A stretch of DNA of 64,000 nucleotides from Xanthobacteraceae bacterium (GTDB lineage Bacteria > Pseudomonadota > Alphaproteobacteria > Rhizobiales > Xanthobacteraceae): positions 87,068 to 151,067 of the forward strand of contig JAQGJU010000143.1 in the NCBI GenBank assembly GCA_028290465.1. Direction: 5' to 3'. The notes beneath the pieces are model-generated. The model did not search any database, was not told the origin of the DNA, and was given only the letters and a program-made list of their open reading frames with translations. Both the position numbers and the translations under genes were made by a program. Numbering within the stretch: the stretch's first letter is position 1; each line of letters opens with the position of its first letter. Shown here one piece after another: positions 1 through 8,973 of the stretch.

Positions 1-397
1 CATCGGTGTTCGGCACACCGATATAGCAGAAGATCAGCGATGCCTCTTCGGTCTCCGACGCGTTGGAGATAACGTGAATGGCGCCGGACGGCACATAGAC
101 GAAGTCGCCGCCTTCCAGGATCACTTCGGTGCGGTCGGCACCGTCGCTCTTTGCGTACCAGCACTTCACCTTGCCATACAGAATGTACCAGCACACGTCG
201 TTCTTGGCGTGATAGTGCGTCGGGTTCGGACCGGCGCCCGGCACCAGGATGGTGCGGCCCATGGTGGCGTTGGCGACATCGCCGACCGTCTTGTCGCTGA
301 TGCCGAAGCCGATGCGCAACGGCGGCTCGTAGTCGGTATCGGTGCCGATGTTTTTCTGCCGGACGACGGTCAACATCTGCTTGTCATAGGTGTGCAT
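1..397 (-). CDS. Cupin-domain protein (3' part cut by window edge)
   Basis: About 132 residues are visible; the C-terminus lies beyond the left edge. The protein has a single-domain cupin pattern: a first motif around PGAGPNPTHYH near residues 57-67 with metal-type histidines, and a second around YVPSGAIHVISN. The start at 397 is chosen over an in-frame ATG at 406 because a GGAAGG Shine-Dalgarno lies about 9 bases before 397 but touches the 406 codon. It is the last visible gene of a minus-strand operon behind an enoyl-CoA hydratase and an ABC importer, so it may act on or bind a small carboxylate or aromatic substrate brought in by that importer. The substrate cannot be read from the sequence. 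Confidence 0.72.
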   Translation of the reverse strand, partial: MHTYDKQMLTVVRQKNIGTDTDYEPPLRIGFGISDKTVGDVANATMGRTILVPGAGPNPTHYHAKNDVCWYILYGKVKCWYAKSDGADRTEVILEGGDFVYVPSGAIHVISNASETEEASLIFCYIGVPNTD

Positions 398-448
398 GCT
401 GGGCATCCTTCCTTTTGTTCTTGAGTATTGTAAGTAGTGACCTGTATG

Positions 449-1225
449 TCACCGGCCACGCCAGTGCGGCGTGCGCTTTTCGACGAACGCCCGCACGCCG
501 GTGTGAAAATCTTCGCTGCCGTAGCAGGCTCGCACCAGATCGTCGCCATCCGGCATGCCGGCCTGCGCCAGTCGCCGCAGCGCCTCCTTGGTGACCCGCA
601 TCGTGACCGGCGCATTGCCTTGCAGCCGTTCGCAGATCTCGCCGATGCGACGGTCCAGCGCGGCCGGTTCGACGATCTCCATCAGGAAGCCGGCTGCCAG
701 CGCGTCGCCGGCTGGCAGATTCTCGGCCAGCATCAGCATGCGCTTGGCGCGCGCCTGTCCGACCGCCGTGACGATGCGCGCATAGTTGGCGACCGACAGG
801 CAATTGCCCAGCGTACGCGCGATCGGCACGCCGAATTTAGAACCCGGCGTCGCAATGCGCAGATCGCAGCACGCCGCGATGGCGAGGCCGCCACCGATCG
901 CCCAGCCCTCGATGACGCATAGTGTCGGCATCGGCAGCGCTTCAAGCGCACCCAGATAGGCCTCCATCTTCGCCTCGTAGGCGACGCCGTCCTCGGGCGA
1001 GGTAAACTGCGTGAACTGCCCGATGTCGGTGCCGGCCACGAAAGCCTTGCCACCGGCGCCACGCAGCACCACAGCGCGGACATTTGCATCATCACGCAAT
1101 TCCGCACAGGCAGCCGCGAGACCCTCATACATCTTCCAGGTCATCGCATTGCGGGCCTGCGGCCGGTCGAACATGATGGTCGCCATCGCGCCGTCGCGCG
1201 TCAGACGCACTTCTCCGTCACTCAT
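449..1225 (-). CDS. Enoyl-CoA hydratase/isomerase family protein
   Basis: This is a crotonase-fold protein of 258 residues, normal for the family. Early residues carry FDRPQARNAM, and the oxyanion-hole stretches RGAGGKAFVAGTDI and EGWAIGGGLAIAACCDLRIA are present. Glu positions typical of hydratases are less clear, so a hydratase, isomerase or other crotonase activity is possible. The start at 1225 has a GGAG ribosome site about 10 bases upstream. An alternative ATG at 1288 would overlap the previous stop as ATGA but would add 21 residues with no family counterpart. It probably works in catabolism of a CoA-activated acid supplied by the upstream ABC importer. Confidence 0.85.
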   Translation of the reverse strand: MSDGEVRLTRDGAMATIMFDRPQARNAMTWKMYEGLAAACAELRDDANVRAVVLRGAGGKAFVAGTDIGQFTQFTSPEDGVAYEAKMEAYLGALEALPMPTLCVIEGWAIGGGLAIAACCDLRIATPGSKFGVPIARTLGNCLSVANYARIVTAVGQARAKRMLMLAENLPAGDALAAGFLMEIVEPAALDRRIGEICERLQGNAPVTMRVTKEALRRLAQAGMPDGDDLVRACYGSEDFHTGVRAFVEKRTPHWRGR

Positions 1226-1284
1226 TGTCCGAATGCTCCGTTGGGGGTCTGGGGCCGACATCATAGGGCCGAACGCGCTCGCCG

Positions 1285-1650
1285 TCATTTCATCGGCTCG
1301 ATGCGGGAAACCCAGGAAACGCCGGCCAGCGCGCGCAGATTATCCGGGCTGACATGGCGCAACCGCAAACGGTTGAGCGCCCCATCGCGCCCCGCGAAGG
1401 TGCCGTATTCGGCGACACGTTCGTTGTGAAAACGGTCCGGCATGAAACTGAGCACCACAACGACATTGCTCGGCTTGGTGGCATCGCGCAGCGACGGGTC
1501 GAGCCGGCCGGAGGCCGTCGCCATGCCGTACAGGCTCTGGCCATACAGGATGACCACCAGCAGAACGACGCCGGCGATGAAGCGGCGGCCATCCGCGCCC
1601 GCGAGCAGGCGCCGGGCCCTAGCCATGAAACCTGGGCTGCGCGTAACCAT
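1285..1650 (-). CDS. Small single-span membrane protein in ABC transporter operon
   Basis: This 121-residue protein starts at an ATG that overlaps the permease stop (TGATG), so it is probably translationally coupled. It has a basic N-terminus (residues 1-23), one hydrophobic segment at about 24-40, then an extracytoplasmic-type region with no cysteines and no motif I recognise. Taurine/nitrate-type importers do not normally carry such a subunit. I cannot assign a function; an accessory or assembly protein of the importer is an inference from position only. Confidence 0.6.
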   Translation of the reverse strand: MVTRSPGFMARARRLLAGADGRRFIAGVVLLVVILYGQSLYGMATASGRLDPSLRDATKPSNVVVVLSFMPDRFHNERVAEYGTFAGRDGALNRLRLRHVSPDNLRALAGVSWVSRIEPMK

Positions 1651-2483
1651 CAGCGCTCCTTCTCGGCGTCGGCGACGAGGCCCCAACGCTGTACGGTGCG
1701 GCGCTCGATCGGCAACAGCAGCCAGCGGTCCATCGCAATCGATATCGTCCCAATGATCAGGCAGCCGGCGATGATGATGTCGGAGCGGTGAAACTCCGCC
1801 GCGTCGAAGATCATGGTGCCGAGGCCGGACGCCGCGCCGACCAGTTCGGCCGCGATCAATGCGCGCCAGCCAAAGCCGAGCCCGGTACGCATGCCGGTCA
1901 GGATGTAAGGCAACGCACCCGGCAACGTCACGCTGCGCAGCGTTTCCCAACGGCTGCCACCCAGCGAACGCACGCCCTGCTCGTAGACTTCCGAGACGAG
2001 TTGCACGCCGAGCGCCGTGTTCTGGAACACGATGAAAAACACCGTATTCCAGATCAGGAACACGGCCAGTGCAGTTCCAATGCCTAACCACGTGATCATC
2101 AGCGGCAACCAGACGATGCCCGAAATGGCGTTGAAGAACACCACCACCGGATTCAGCGTCTCGGCGATCTTGCGGTTGAGGCCGACAATAAAGCCGCCGA
2201 TTACGCCGGTGACGAGGCCGAGCAAGCTGCCGAGCAGCAGGCGGTACAGGCTTGCGGCCACGTTGGTGGCGAGCTGGCCGGACACCGCGAGTTCGTAAAT
2301 CGCCGCGACCACATCGCCGATCGGCGGCAGGGTCTGCCGCGACGGCTTGAATATCTCGCCGGCCAGCGCCCACAGCGCGAGCACGATGAGGAATGGCGCC
2401 GCCGGCACCAGAAACCAGGCGAGACGATTGAGCAGCCGCACCTTGTGGCGGGGGCGACCGGTGGGGACGGTGAGCACGCTCAT
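1650..2483 (-). CDS. ABC transporter permease, taurine/nitrate type (second permease)
   Basis: This inner-membrane permease of 277 residues belongs to the SsuC/TauC/NrtB family. It has several hydrophobic spans and the EAA-type coupling loop near GVRSLGGSRWETLRSVTLPG, which docks the ATPase. The following stretch, ALPYILTGMRTGLGFGWRALIAAE, is typical of this family. It starts with ATGA overlap on the first permease and ends with TGATG overlap on the small membrane protein. The pair of different permeases suggests a heterodimeric channel, whereas TauC and SsuC usually form homodimers. The substrate is unknown. Confidence 0.88.
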   Translation of the reverse strand: MSVLTVPTGRPRHKVRLLNRLAWFLVPAAPFLIVLALWALAGEIFKPSRQTLPPIGDVVAAIYELAVSGQLATNVAASLYRLLLGSLLGLVTGVIGGFIVGLNRKIAETLNPVVVFFNAISGIVWLPLMITWLGIGTALAVFLIWNTVFFIVFQNTALGVQLVSEVYEQGVRSLGGSRWETLRSVTLPGALPYILTGMRTGLGFGWRALIAAELVGAASGLGTMIFDAAEFHRSDIIIAGCLIIGTISIAMDRWLLLPIERRTVQRWGLVADAEKER

Positions 2484-3313
2484 TTGCGCAGCACTCCCCA
2501 GCGGGCGATGGTCAGGTTCTCGATCGGCTGCACCAGCAGACGGTCGATCAGCAGATACAGCGCGCCGATCACGATCATGCCACCGATGATGCGGTCGATC
2601 TGGCCGGACGTGCGGGCGCCGAAGATCAGATCGCCGAGGCCGCCCTGGCGCACCAGCATCTCGGCCGCGATCAATGCGCGCCAGCCATAACCCATGCCGA
2701 GGCGCAGCCCGACCACGATGCTGGGCAGCGCGCCCGGCAGATATACGTCCGTAATCAATCGCAGCCGCCCGGCGCCGAGCGAGCGCAACGCCAGTTCATA
2801 CTGTTCCGGGATCGCGCGGGCGCCCACCATGGTGTTGAAAATGATCGGCACGATCAGCGTATAGATCACGATGGCCAGCGTGGTGGTGTGGGTGAAGCCG
2901 AACCAGATGATCACCAGCGGCAGCCAGGCGATGCCGGACACACCTTGCAAAAAGCGCAGAAAGCCTTCCAGCGAGCGCGCGGCGTAGCGGTTGGCGCCGA
3001 CCGCGAAGCCGATCGGCACGCCGACCACAATGGAAATGAACGACGCGATACCAATGATTTTCAGGCTGGTGCTGACATATTCGGCCAGCACGCCATGGCT
3101 GATCAGCATGATCACGGTATCGAACACGCGCTTGGGCGACACCAGCACGCGGTCGGAGAAATTGCCGGCGGCATCGATGGCCCACCAGATCGCAATCAAC
3201 ACCAGGAACGGGAACAGGATCTTGACGGCGCGCAATTGCCGCGCCGCGACCGCCCATCCGGACGGCAGTCCTACAGGCCGACCGGGCGCTCCCGATGCGC
3301 TCGCCAGACTCAT
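2480..3313 (-). CDS. ABC transporter permease, taurine/nitrate type (first permease)
   Basis: This 277-residue permease is homologous to its neighbour. It has an EAA loop near LALRSLGAGRLRLITDVYLPG, and the downstream GLRLGMGYGWRALIAAEML segment is shared with the second permease. N-terminal residues 1-30 are hydrophilic and followed by a first membrane span (about 31-50). It starts at an ATGA overlap with the ATPase gene, so ATPase and both permeases form one tightly coupled transcription unit. Similarity between the two permeases suggests an old duplication. Confidence 0.88.
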   Translation of the reverse strand: MSLASASGAPGRPVGLPSGWAVAARQLRAVKILFPFLVLIAIWWAIDAAGNFSDRVLVSPKRVFDTVIMLISHGVLAEYVSTSLKIIGIASFISIVVGVPIGFAVGANRYAARSLEGFLRFLQGVSGIAWLPLVIIWFGFTHTTTLAIVIYTLIVPIIFNTMVGARAIPEQYELALRSLGAGRLRLITDVYLPGALPSIVVGLRLGMGYGWRALIAAEMLVRQGGLGDLIFGARTSGQIDRIIGGMIVIGALYLLIDRLLVQPIENLTIARWGVLRK

Positions 3314-4152
3314 GCGGTCGCCTCAAGGGCGGCGCGGCTTTCCTCGGCTTGCGAAGCACCGCGCTCGGCGCGCACCAATTTGAGCACGCGCTCGGCAATG
3401 CTCTGCATTTCCGGGTCGGTGGTGAAACTTTCCCAGTCGCGGCCGCCGGCGGCGCGGCGCGGCACGTCGATCACCGCCTTGATGGTGCCGGGCCGGCGGG
3501 TCATCACCAGCACGCGGTCGCCAAGGAACACCGCCTCGTCGACCGAATGGGTGATGAAGAAGACGGTCTTCTGCGTGGCCGCGCACAGGCGGCCAAGTTC
3601 TTCCTGTAGCGTGAGCCGCGTCATCGCGTCGACCGCCGCGAACGGCTCGTCCATCAGGATCACGTCCGGATCGGCCGCCCAGGTGCGGGCAACCGCAACG
3701 CGCTGGCGCATGCCGCCGGACAGTTCGTGCGGATAGCGGTCCTCGAATCCCGCAAGGCCCATCAGGCCGATCAACCGTGCGACCTTTTCCTCACGCTCCG
3801 CGCGGGGCACGCGGGCGATTTCCAGGCCATGGCCGATGTTCCGCCGTACCGTGCGCCAGGGCAGGATTGCCAGTTCCTGAAACACCACGCCGCGCTCGCG
3901 GCCGGGGCCACGGATCGGTTTGCCGTCGCAGGTCAACGTGCCCTCGGTCGGTCGGATGAAGCCAGCCAGCGCTTTGAGCAGCGTGGTTTTGCCGCAGCCG
4001 CTGGGTCCGACCAGCGTGACGAACTCGCCGCCACGAATGACGAGGTCGATATGGCCGGTGGCCTGCACCGGGCCATCTTCAGTCTCGAAGAAATGCCGGA
4101 AGCCAGACACGACGATCTTGTCGGAGAGCTTGTCGGCGGAAGCTGATGTCAT
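3310..4152 (-). CDS. ABC transporter ATP-binding protein, taurine/nitrate type
   Basis: This 280-residue ATPase of the TauB/SsuB/NrtD group energises the importer from the cytoplasmic face. The Walker A motif GPSGCGKTT is at about residues 50-58, the Q-loop near VVFQE, the ABC signature LSGGMRQR, Walker B VILMDEPFAAVD and the H-loop THSVDEAV. The gene lies 85 bases after the receptor gene, separated from it by a perfect hairpin, and overlaps the first permease by ATGA. It is clearly an importer ATPase; the substrate remains open. Confidence 0.92.
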   Translation of the reverse strand: MTSASADKLSDKIVVSGFRHFFETEDGPVQATGHIDLVIRGGEFVTLVGPSGCGKTTLLKALAGFIRPTEGTLTCDGKPIRGPGRERGVVFQELAILPWRTVRRNIGHGLEIARVPRAEREEKVARLIGLMGLAGFEDRYPHELSGGMRQRVAVARTWAADPDVILMDEPFAAVDAMTRLTLQEELGRLCAATQKTVFFITHSVDEAVFLGDRVLVMTRRPGTIKAVIDVPRRAAGGRDWESFTTDPEMQSIAERVLKLVRAERGASQAEESRAALEATA

Positions 4153-4194
4153 CGTTTCACTCGAAATCCTGCGCGACGCGAAGCGGGCTATGTC

Positions 4195-4224
4195 AGCAGG
4201 ACGGCGGCATTCAGCCGTCCTGCT
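4195..4224 (-). terminator. Hairpin between receptor and ATPase genes
   Basis: A perfect 11-base-pair stem (4195-4205 with 4214-4224) with an 8-base loop lies just after the receptor stop codon. There is no U-run after it, so it is more likely a processing or mRNA-stability hairpin that keeps receptor mRNA more abundant than permease mRNA, as known for other binding-protein operons, than a full terminator. Confidence 0.5.
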
Positions 4225-4237
4225 TGTGTGCGAGCCG

Positions 4238-5341
4238 TCAGCCTTCCAGCTTGCCCTTGCACTCGGCCAGCGTCTTCGGCAGCGCCGGCAGATCGGAGAA
4301 GAACTCCGGATGCTTCTGCTGCACGCGGTCGAGCACCGTGACGTCGATGAAGTCCTTCGCCGTGAACGGCTTGTCCTGTTTGATCAGGCCGTCCTTGATC
4401 ATCTCGTTGCCGGCCGCGACGGTGCCCTCGATGGTACAGACCGACATGCGCGGATCCCAATGCAGGGTCTTGAAGCCCTCGACCGCGTCCTCGACATTGA
4501 GGCCGTCGATATAACGGGTGTCGATCTCGGCCGCCTTGCGCGGATTCTGCCGGATGAACTGGGCGGCCTGCGCGATGCCGATGGAAAACTTTTCCAGCAG
4601 ATCGAGGTTCTTGCCGATCCAGTCCTGGTGCGCGACGACGCCGATCACGTCCGACACGAGGCCCTCTTCGGCGCGGCTGACGATCACGTTATTGTCGCCG
4701 AGTTCACGGATCGCCTGCGCCGTATAGGGCTCCCACGGCACGATCGCATCGACCAAACCTTGCACGATCGAGATCGGCATGTCGGCGACCGGAAGGTTGA
4801 TCAGCGTCGACTTGCTGATGTCGGCCTTGTTCTTCTTGAACCACTGCCGCATGTACACGTCGTTGGTGCTGCCGCGCAGATAGCCGATCTTCTTGCCTTC
4901 GAAGCTCTTCGGATCCTTGGTGATGCCGCGATCCTTGCGGCCGATGATGGCGCGGCCACCAAGCGCGATGTATTCGGCAGCATTGTAATACGGCATTACG
5001 CCGGTCAGCAGGTTGCCGCTGGCGCGCGCCGAAGCGATCGTGGTCGACAATGCGGCGTGACCGAACTGCGCTTCGCCGGCCTGCAGCGCCTGCGTGACCT
5101 GCCGGCCGCTCGCGGTCAGTTTGATCTTGACGTTGAGGCCCTGCTTTTCCCAATAGCCGTTTTCGGCCGCGACGAAGGCCGGTGTCGAAAACAGATTGTT
5201 GACGACGATAAAGGTGACTTCCTTCATCTGGGCGGTGGCCGGCGCCGCGGACGCAACAAACCCGAGCAGCGCGGCCGACGTGACTGCGACAATGTTTCGA
5301 CGCGACAGCAGATGACGCGACAGCACTTGAGAATGGTGCAT
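4238..5341 (-). CDS. ABC transporter substrate-binding protein, NMT1/THI5-like
   Basis: This 367-residue exported receptor of the TauA/SsuA/NMT1 type is the first gene of the importer operon. A basic N-terminus and hydrophobic core end at about residue 38 (ATAQ), consistent with a Sec or Tat signal peptide. The mature part begins with a beta strand, then contains ENGYWEKQGLNVKI, the usual family pattern. The start has a GGAGG site about 7 bases upstream. The ligand could be a sulfonate, a pyrimidine-like compound or an aromatic acid; the hydratase and cupin downstream favour a carboxylate, but this is inference. Confidence 0.88.
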   Translation of the reverse strand: MHHSQVLSRHLLSRRNIVAVTSAALLGFVASAAPATAQMKEVTFIVVNNLFSTPAFVAAENGYWEKQGLNVKIKLTASGRQVTQALQAGEAQFGHAALSTTIASARASGNLLTGVMPYYNAAEYIALGGRAIIGRKDRGITKDPKSFEGKKIGYLRGSTNDVYMRQWFKKNKADISKSTLINLPVADMPISIVQGLVDAIVPWEPYTAQAIRELGDNNVIVSRAEEGLVSDVIGVVAHQDWIGKNLDLLEKFSIGIAQAAQFIRQNPRKAAEIDTRYIDGLNVEDAVEGFKTLHWDPRMSVCTIEGTVAAGNEMIKDGLIKQDKPFTAKDFIDVTVLDRVQQKHPEFFSDLPALPKTLAECKGKLEG

Positions 5342-5466
5342 GGGTGTTCCTCCGATGATGTCTTCGCGTGTCGATTCTTTTGATCGACTGATTTACGACA
5401 TCAAATTCCGTCCGACCCGGCGGGTCAAGCGAGCATTGAGAAAACGCCGTGGCTCAATCTGGTAAA

Positions 5467-5510
5467 GCATTCCCCGGCGAAGTGGGGAACCGGTTCGCCG
5501 CAGGAAATGC
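5467..5510. repeat. Palindromic intergenic repeat, degenerate member of family B
   Basis: This imperfect inverted repeat starts GCATT and ends AATGC. Its central part GTGGGGAACCGGTTCGCCG resembles the centre of the repeat at 10064-10112 read on the other strand. It lies between the aldolase and the receptor operon. A second short hairpin follows at 5533-5551 (8-base-pair stem), which could act as the aldolase transcript end. Confidence 0.5.
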
Positions 5511-5573
5511 GACTAAGGAAGGAATCTAGAGCCTTCCCTGGTTCAGGGAAGATTCGAGCATGCAGAAATCCGC

Positions 5574-6356
5574 TCATGTTTTGGGCGCCGCCAGGCCGGC
5601 GACGAAGCCGGCGCGGTCGCGCATCGCGCCAACCAGCAGCGACAAATCGTTGCCCACCAGCATCAACCGAATGCCCATGCCAGCATAAAGCCGCAGCCAA
5701 TCTTCGCGGTAGGCGCCGCCGACCGCCGCCACTTTGCCATGGCGCTGGCAAGCCGCGATGGTCTGCCGCACCGCTTCCTGCACGCGAGGGTGGTCAAGCT
5801 CGCCCGGCACCCCCAGCGACACCGACAGATCGCTGGTGCCGGCCTGCAAAGCGTCAAGCCCGGGCACCGCCGCGATGGCGTCGATGTCGGCGATGGCCTG
5901 TTCGGTTTCGATGATCCCGACCACGAAGGTCAGCGCCTCGGACCGGGCCATCTGTTCGCGTGCCGGCAGCGCCCGATAGCCGAATTGCGGCAGCAGGCCG
6001 GACAGCGAGCGCTGGCCGGTCGGCGGATAACGCGCGGCATCGACGGCGCGCGCGGCGTCTTCGGCCGAATCGATATGTGGCACCACGACGCCGACGGCGC
6101 CACCGTCGAGTACGCGGCCGATCCAGCCCGGTGAATTCTCCGGCACCCGCACGAACGGCGTGATCCCGGCATCCAGCGCGGCGACGCAGATCTGGCTGGC
6201 GACATCAAGCCCGGTCGGTCCGTGCTCCAGATCGACGAACAGCCAGTGATAGCCGCAGCTCGCCGCGATGCGAGCGATCGACGCGGTGCGCGCGTGCGCG
6301 ACGACAAGACCGGCGGCGATTTCTCCGGCGGCGAGCCGGTCGCGAAGCCCGCTCAT
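5574..6356 (-). CDS. HpcH/HpaI aldolase/citrate lyase family protein
   Basis: This 260-residue class II pyruvate aldolase family protein has the family stretches WLFVDLEHGPTGLD (metal and substrate region), PFVRVPE and VGIIETEQAIADID with the metal-binding Glu. Homologues such as HpaI or YfaU cleave 2-keto-4-hydroxy acids to pyruvate and an aldehyde. The gene follows the dehydrogenase with only 10 bases between them, so the two are likely co-transcribed. It may split a hydroxy-keto acid formed in the same catabolic route; the exact substrate is not readable. Confidence 0.85.
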   Translation of the reverse strand: MSGLRDRLAAGEIAAGLVVAHARTASIARIAASCGYHWLFVDLEHGPTGLDVASQICVAALDAGITPFVRVPENSPGWIGRVLDGGAVGVVVPHIDSAEDAARAVDAARYPPTGQRSLSGLLPQFGYRALPAREQMARSEALTFVVGIIETEQAIADIDAIAAVPGLDALQAGTSDLSVSLGVPGELDHPRVQEAVRQTIAACQRHGKVAAVGGAYREDWLRLYAGMGIRLMLVGNDLSLLVGAMRDRAGFVAGLAAPKT

Positions 6357-6366
6357 CGCGCGGCCC

Positions 6367-7254
6367 TCATGGCGTAGCTCTCCGGCGGCGCACTTCCTGG
6401 ATGATCACGCTGTTGTCGAGATCGCCCTCGCCGGCCCGCACGCAGGCCTCCAGCACATCGGCATGCACTTCGAGCGAGACTAGACGCTGTCCGATCGCTT
6501 CGCCCTGCGCCAGCATCAGTTTGGCGTCCTTCAAGGTCTGCTTGGCGCGGCCCTCCGGCGCGAAATCGTTCCGCACCATCTTGTCGCCCTTGGTATCCAT
6601 GACCTGCGAATACGATGCCGAGCCACGCGCCACATTCAGGAACGCCGCCGGATCGAGGCCGAGCCGCTCGGCGAACACCAGGCCTTCGGCCAGTGCCAGC
6701 CGGTTCAGGCCGAGAATCAAATTGATCGCCAGTTTGGCGCGACCGCCATCGCCGACCTTGCCGACCGGAAAGCAACGCGCGAACAATGCATCAAGCACGT
6801 CCTTCACTTCGGCCGACGCCGCCGGATCGCCGCCGATCAGGCCGACGCCGTCGCCCTGGCGCACCTGTTCACTGGTGCCCGACACCGGACTGTCGAGAAA
6901 ACGGATGCCGCGCGGAATGACTTTGTCGCCGAGCGCCGCGATGCGGTCGGGATCGCAGGTGCTCAGGCACATCACGATACGCTTCGACCGATCGCCGAGC
7001 GCCGGCAGCAAATGATTTTCGACGACGTCCTCGACCTGATCGGTATTGAACACTGCGAGCAGAATGCAGCGTAGCGGCTGTGCCAGTTCCGCGATGGATG
7101 CGACCGAACGGCCCCCGATCGCGTCAAGCCGAGCGCGCCGCGCCGGATCGACGTCATAACCGACGACCGGAATGCCGGCATCGAGCAGCCGTTTGGCGAA
7201 CACTTCGCCCATCAGGCCGATGCCGACGATAGCGACGGGATTGTTTTCACGCAT
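6367..7254 (-). CDS. NAD(P)-dependent oxidoreductase, 3-hydroxyisobutyrate dehydrogenase family
   Basis: This 295-residue beta-hydroxyacid dehydrogenase has an N-terminal Rossmann site with the GIGLMG pattern at about residues 11-16, an Asp ending strand 2 (GYDVD), which favours NAD, and the substrate-binding stretch DSPVSGTSEQ near residue 120. The catalytic Lys helix GDGGRAKLAINLI is present. The family reduces or oxidises 3-hydroxy acids such as 3-hydroxyisobutyrate, tartronate semialdehyde or 2-hydroxy-3-oxopropionate. The gene is transcribed with the aldolase, which together suggests aldehyde/hydroxyacid breakdown. Confidence 0.87.
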   Translation of the reverse strand: MRENNPVAIVGIGLMGEVFAKRLLDAGIPVVGYDVDPARRARLDAIGGRSVASIAELAQPLRCILLAVFNTDQVEDVVENHLLPALGDRSKRIVMCLSTCDPDRIAALGDKVIPRGIRFLDSPVSGTSEQVRQGDGVGLIGGDPAASAEVKDVLDALFARCFPVGKVGDGGRAKLAINLILGLNRLALAEGLVFAERLGLDPAAFLNVARGSASYSQVMDTKGDKMVRNDFAPEGRAKQTLKDAKLMLAQGEAIGQRLVSLEVHADVLEACVRAGEGDLDNSVIIQEVRRRRATP

Positions 7255-7366
7255 CGAAATTTCCTCACAAGGAAGAGACTCTTATCGCGGTCTCGTTCCG
7301 CTCGCACTTGAGCTTGCGGCATCAAACATGGAATGTGCGTCAAACGCCAGGGCGAGGAAATATCTC

Positions 7367-8341
7367 ATGATCAATGCTGCCATTATCGGCCTCGGACGCT
7401 GGGGCAAATCACTCGTCAGCGCCGTGCAAGGCAGCGAACGGCTACGTTTCGTGCATGGCGTCAGCCAGGAACCCGACGAGGCGCGCGATTTTACGACCAA
7501 GCACGGCCTGCGGTTGTCGACCGATCTCCGTGATGTGTTGGCCGACCCGCAGGTGCAGGCGGTATTTTTGGCGACGCCGCATTCCTTGCACGTGGAACAG
7601 GTTCAGGCCGTCGCCGCGAACGGCCGCGCGGTGTGGTGCGAAAAGCCGCTGGCCTTGACCAGGACCGAGGCCGCGCGCGCCGTCGAAGCCTGCCGCAAGG
7701 CCGGCGTTGTGCTGGCGAGCGGCAACAACAAGCGCTGCTTCGCATCGATGCGCGAGTTGAAACGCGTCGTTGCCAGCGGCGAGATCGGCGAGGTGATGCA
7801 CATCGAAGGGCATTTCAGCAACGAGCATTCGACCAGGGTGTCGGGCGGCTGGCGCGACGATCCGCGCGAATCGCCGGGCGCCGGCATGACGGGCGCCGGC
7901 CTGCATATTCTCGACGCGCTGATCAATCTCGGCGGCCCGCTGACGCAGGTGCATACCCAACTGCACACCGCCAAGGCGCCGCCCGATCCGCGCGACGTGG
8001 TGGCAATGCTGGGGAAGTTCGCCAATGGCGCTTCCGGCATGCTGACGACGGTCCGCGCGACGCCGATGTATTGGCGGTTCGCGGTGTTCGGCACCAACGG
8101 CTATGCCGAAGCCCGCGATGAGGACACGTTGACGGTCGCGAAAATCGGCGGCGAGCCGGTCACGCAGACCTATCCGCATGCCGATTCGCTGCGCGTGCTG
8201 GCGGAATCCTTTGCCGATGCGATCGAGGGCCGTGCGCCGTTCCTGGTTTCGACCGACCAGATGCTGGACCTGATCGGCGCGTTCGAAGCAGTGATCCGGT
8301 CGATGGACACCGGCGCGCCGGTCGCAGTGCCTCGCGCCTGA
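7367..8341 (+). CDS. Gfo/Idh/MocA family oxidoreductase
   Basis: This 324-residue NAD(P)-dependent oxidoreductase has an N-terminal Rossmann motif GLGRWG at about residues 8-13, the EKPLA stretch with the conserved Lys near residue 94, and a C-terminal alpha/beta domain with GHFSNEHS. The start at 7367 has a GAGGAAA site about 8 bases upstream; longer upstream reading overlaps the divergent dehydrogenase. Family members oxidise sugars, inositols or related polyols. It is divergent from the dehydrogenase/aldolase pair across 112 bases, so it may share control with it. Confidence 0.87.
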   Translation: MINAAIIGLGRWGKSLVSAVQGSERLRFVHGVSQEPDEARDFTTKHGLRLSTDLRDVLADPQVQAVFLATPHSLHVEQVQAVAANGRAVWCEKPLALTRTEAARAVEACRKAGVVLASGNNKRCFASMRELKRVVASGEIGEVMHIEGHFSNEHSTRVSGGWRDDPRESPGAGMTGAGLHILDALINLGGPLTQVHTQLHTAKAPPDPRDVVAMLGKFANGASGMLTTVRATPMYWRFAVFGTNGYAEARDEDTLTVAKIGGEPVTQTYPHADSLRVLAESFADAIEGRAPFLVSTDQMLDLIGAFEAVIRSMDTGAPVAVPRA

Positions 8342-8348
8342 CTTCATC

Positions 8349-8888
8349 TTACGCACCGGGCGTGGCGCCGGGCTCGATCTTGGACTGGCGCAACAGCACG
8401 GCGAGTTCCTCCACGGCCCTCGTCAGATACAGCACCTCGGTCTCGCGCAACTGATCGAGCTTCTGATGCAGCAGTTCGATTTCCAGCTCGGCTTTGACGT
8501 TGATTCGGTAGTCGTTCTCGGCCGCGCAGCGGTCGATATCCTGCTGCCGGTTCTGGCTCATCATGATGACCGGCGCCGCATAGGCGGCCTGGAACGACAG
8601 CGCCAGATTGAGCAGGATGAACGGATACGGATCCCAACTGCGCACATAGGCGGTAATATTGAGACCGACCCATATGGCCAGCAGTCCGCTCTGTATGATG
8701 ATGAAGGTCCAGGACCCCATGACAGCCGCCACCTTGTCGGCGATCCGCTGTCCGGGCGTCAGATGGGCCGCGACGACTTTGACACCCTTGTGGCTCGCGC
8801 GGGCGCCACGACGCAGGGTTCGCAACTCGGTGAGCAACCGCTGTTCGGTATCCTGGAGTTCGATCTTCAAATCGGCGCGCTTCGTCAT
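8349..8888 (-). CDS. DUF1003 family membrane protein
   Basis: This 179-residue protein has a cytoplasmic N-terminal region, two central membrane spans (about residues 60-80 and 92-115) and a long helical, probably coiled-coil C-terminus. The central part, with FIIIQSGLLAIWVGLN and the PYPFILLNLALS stretch, is the DUF1003 pattern. The biochemical role of the family is not established. The start at 8888 is preferred over an upstream ATG at 8936 because it has a GAGGG site about 10 bases upstream. It faces the Gfo/Idh gene tail to tail with 7 bases between. Confidence 0.82.
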   Translation of the reverse strand: MTKRADLKIELQDTEQRLLTELRTLRRGARASHKGVKVVAAHLTPGQRIADKVAAVMGSWTFIIIQSGLLAIWVGLNITAYVRSWDPYPFILLNLALSFQAAYAAPVIMMSQNRQQDIDRCAAENDYRINVKAELEIELLHQKLDQLRETEVLYLTRAVEELAVLLRQSKIEPGATPGA

Positions 8889-8973
8889 GGTGGCCGGTCC
8901 CTCGTATGCTTGCCACCGCAGTCTACGCGAATTCACCGGGGAATACTGAGTGACCGCGGCGCCGAGGCGCGGC

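Noticed and set aside
1651..2373. N-terminal extension of the small membrane protein frame into the permease gene
   Set aside because: The extension is a shifted frame within a clear permease; the internal ATG at 1650 has the TGATG overlap and begins the protein-like part.
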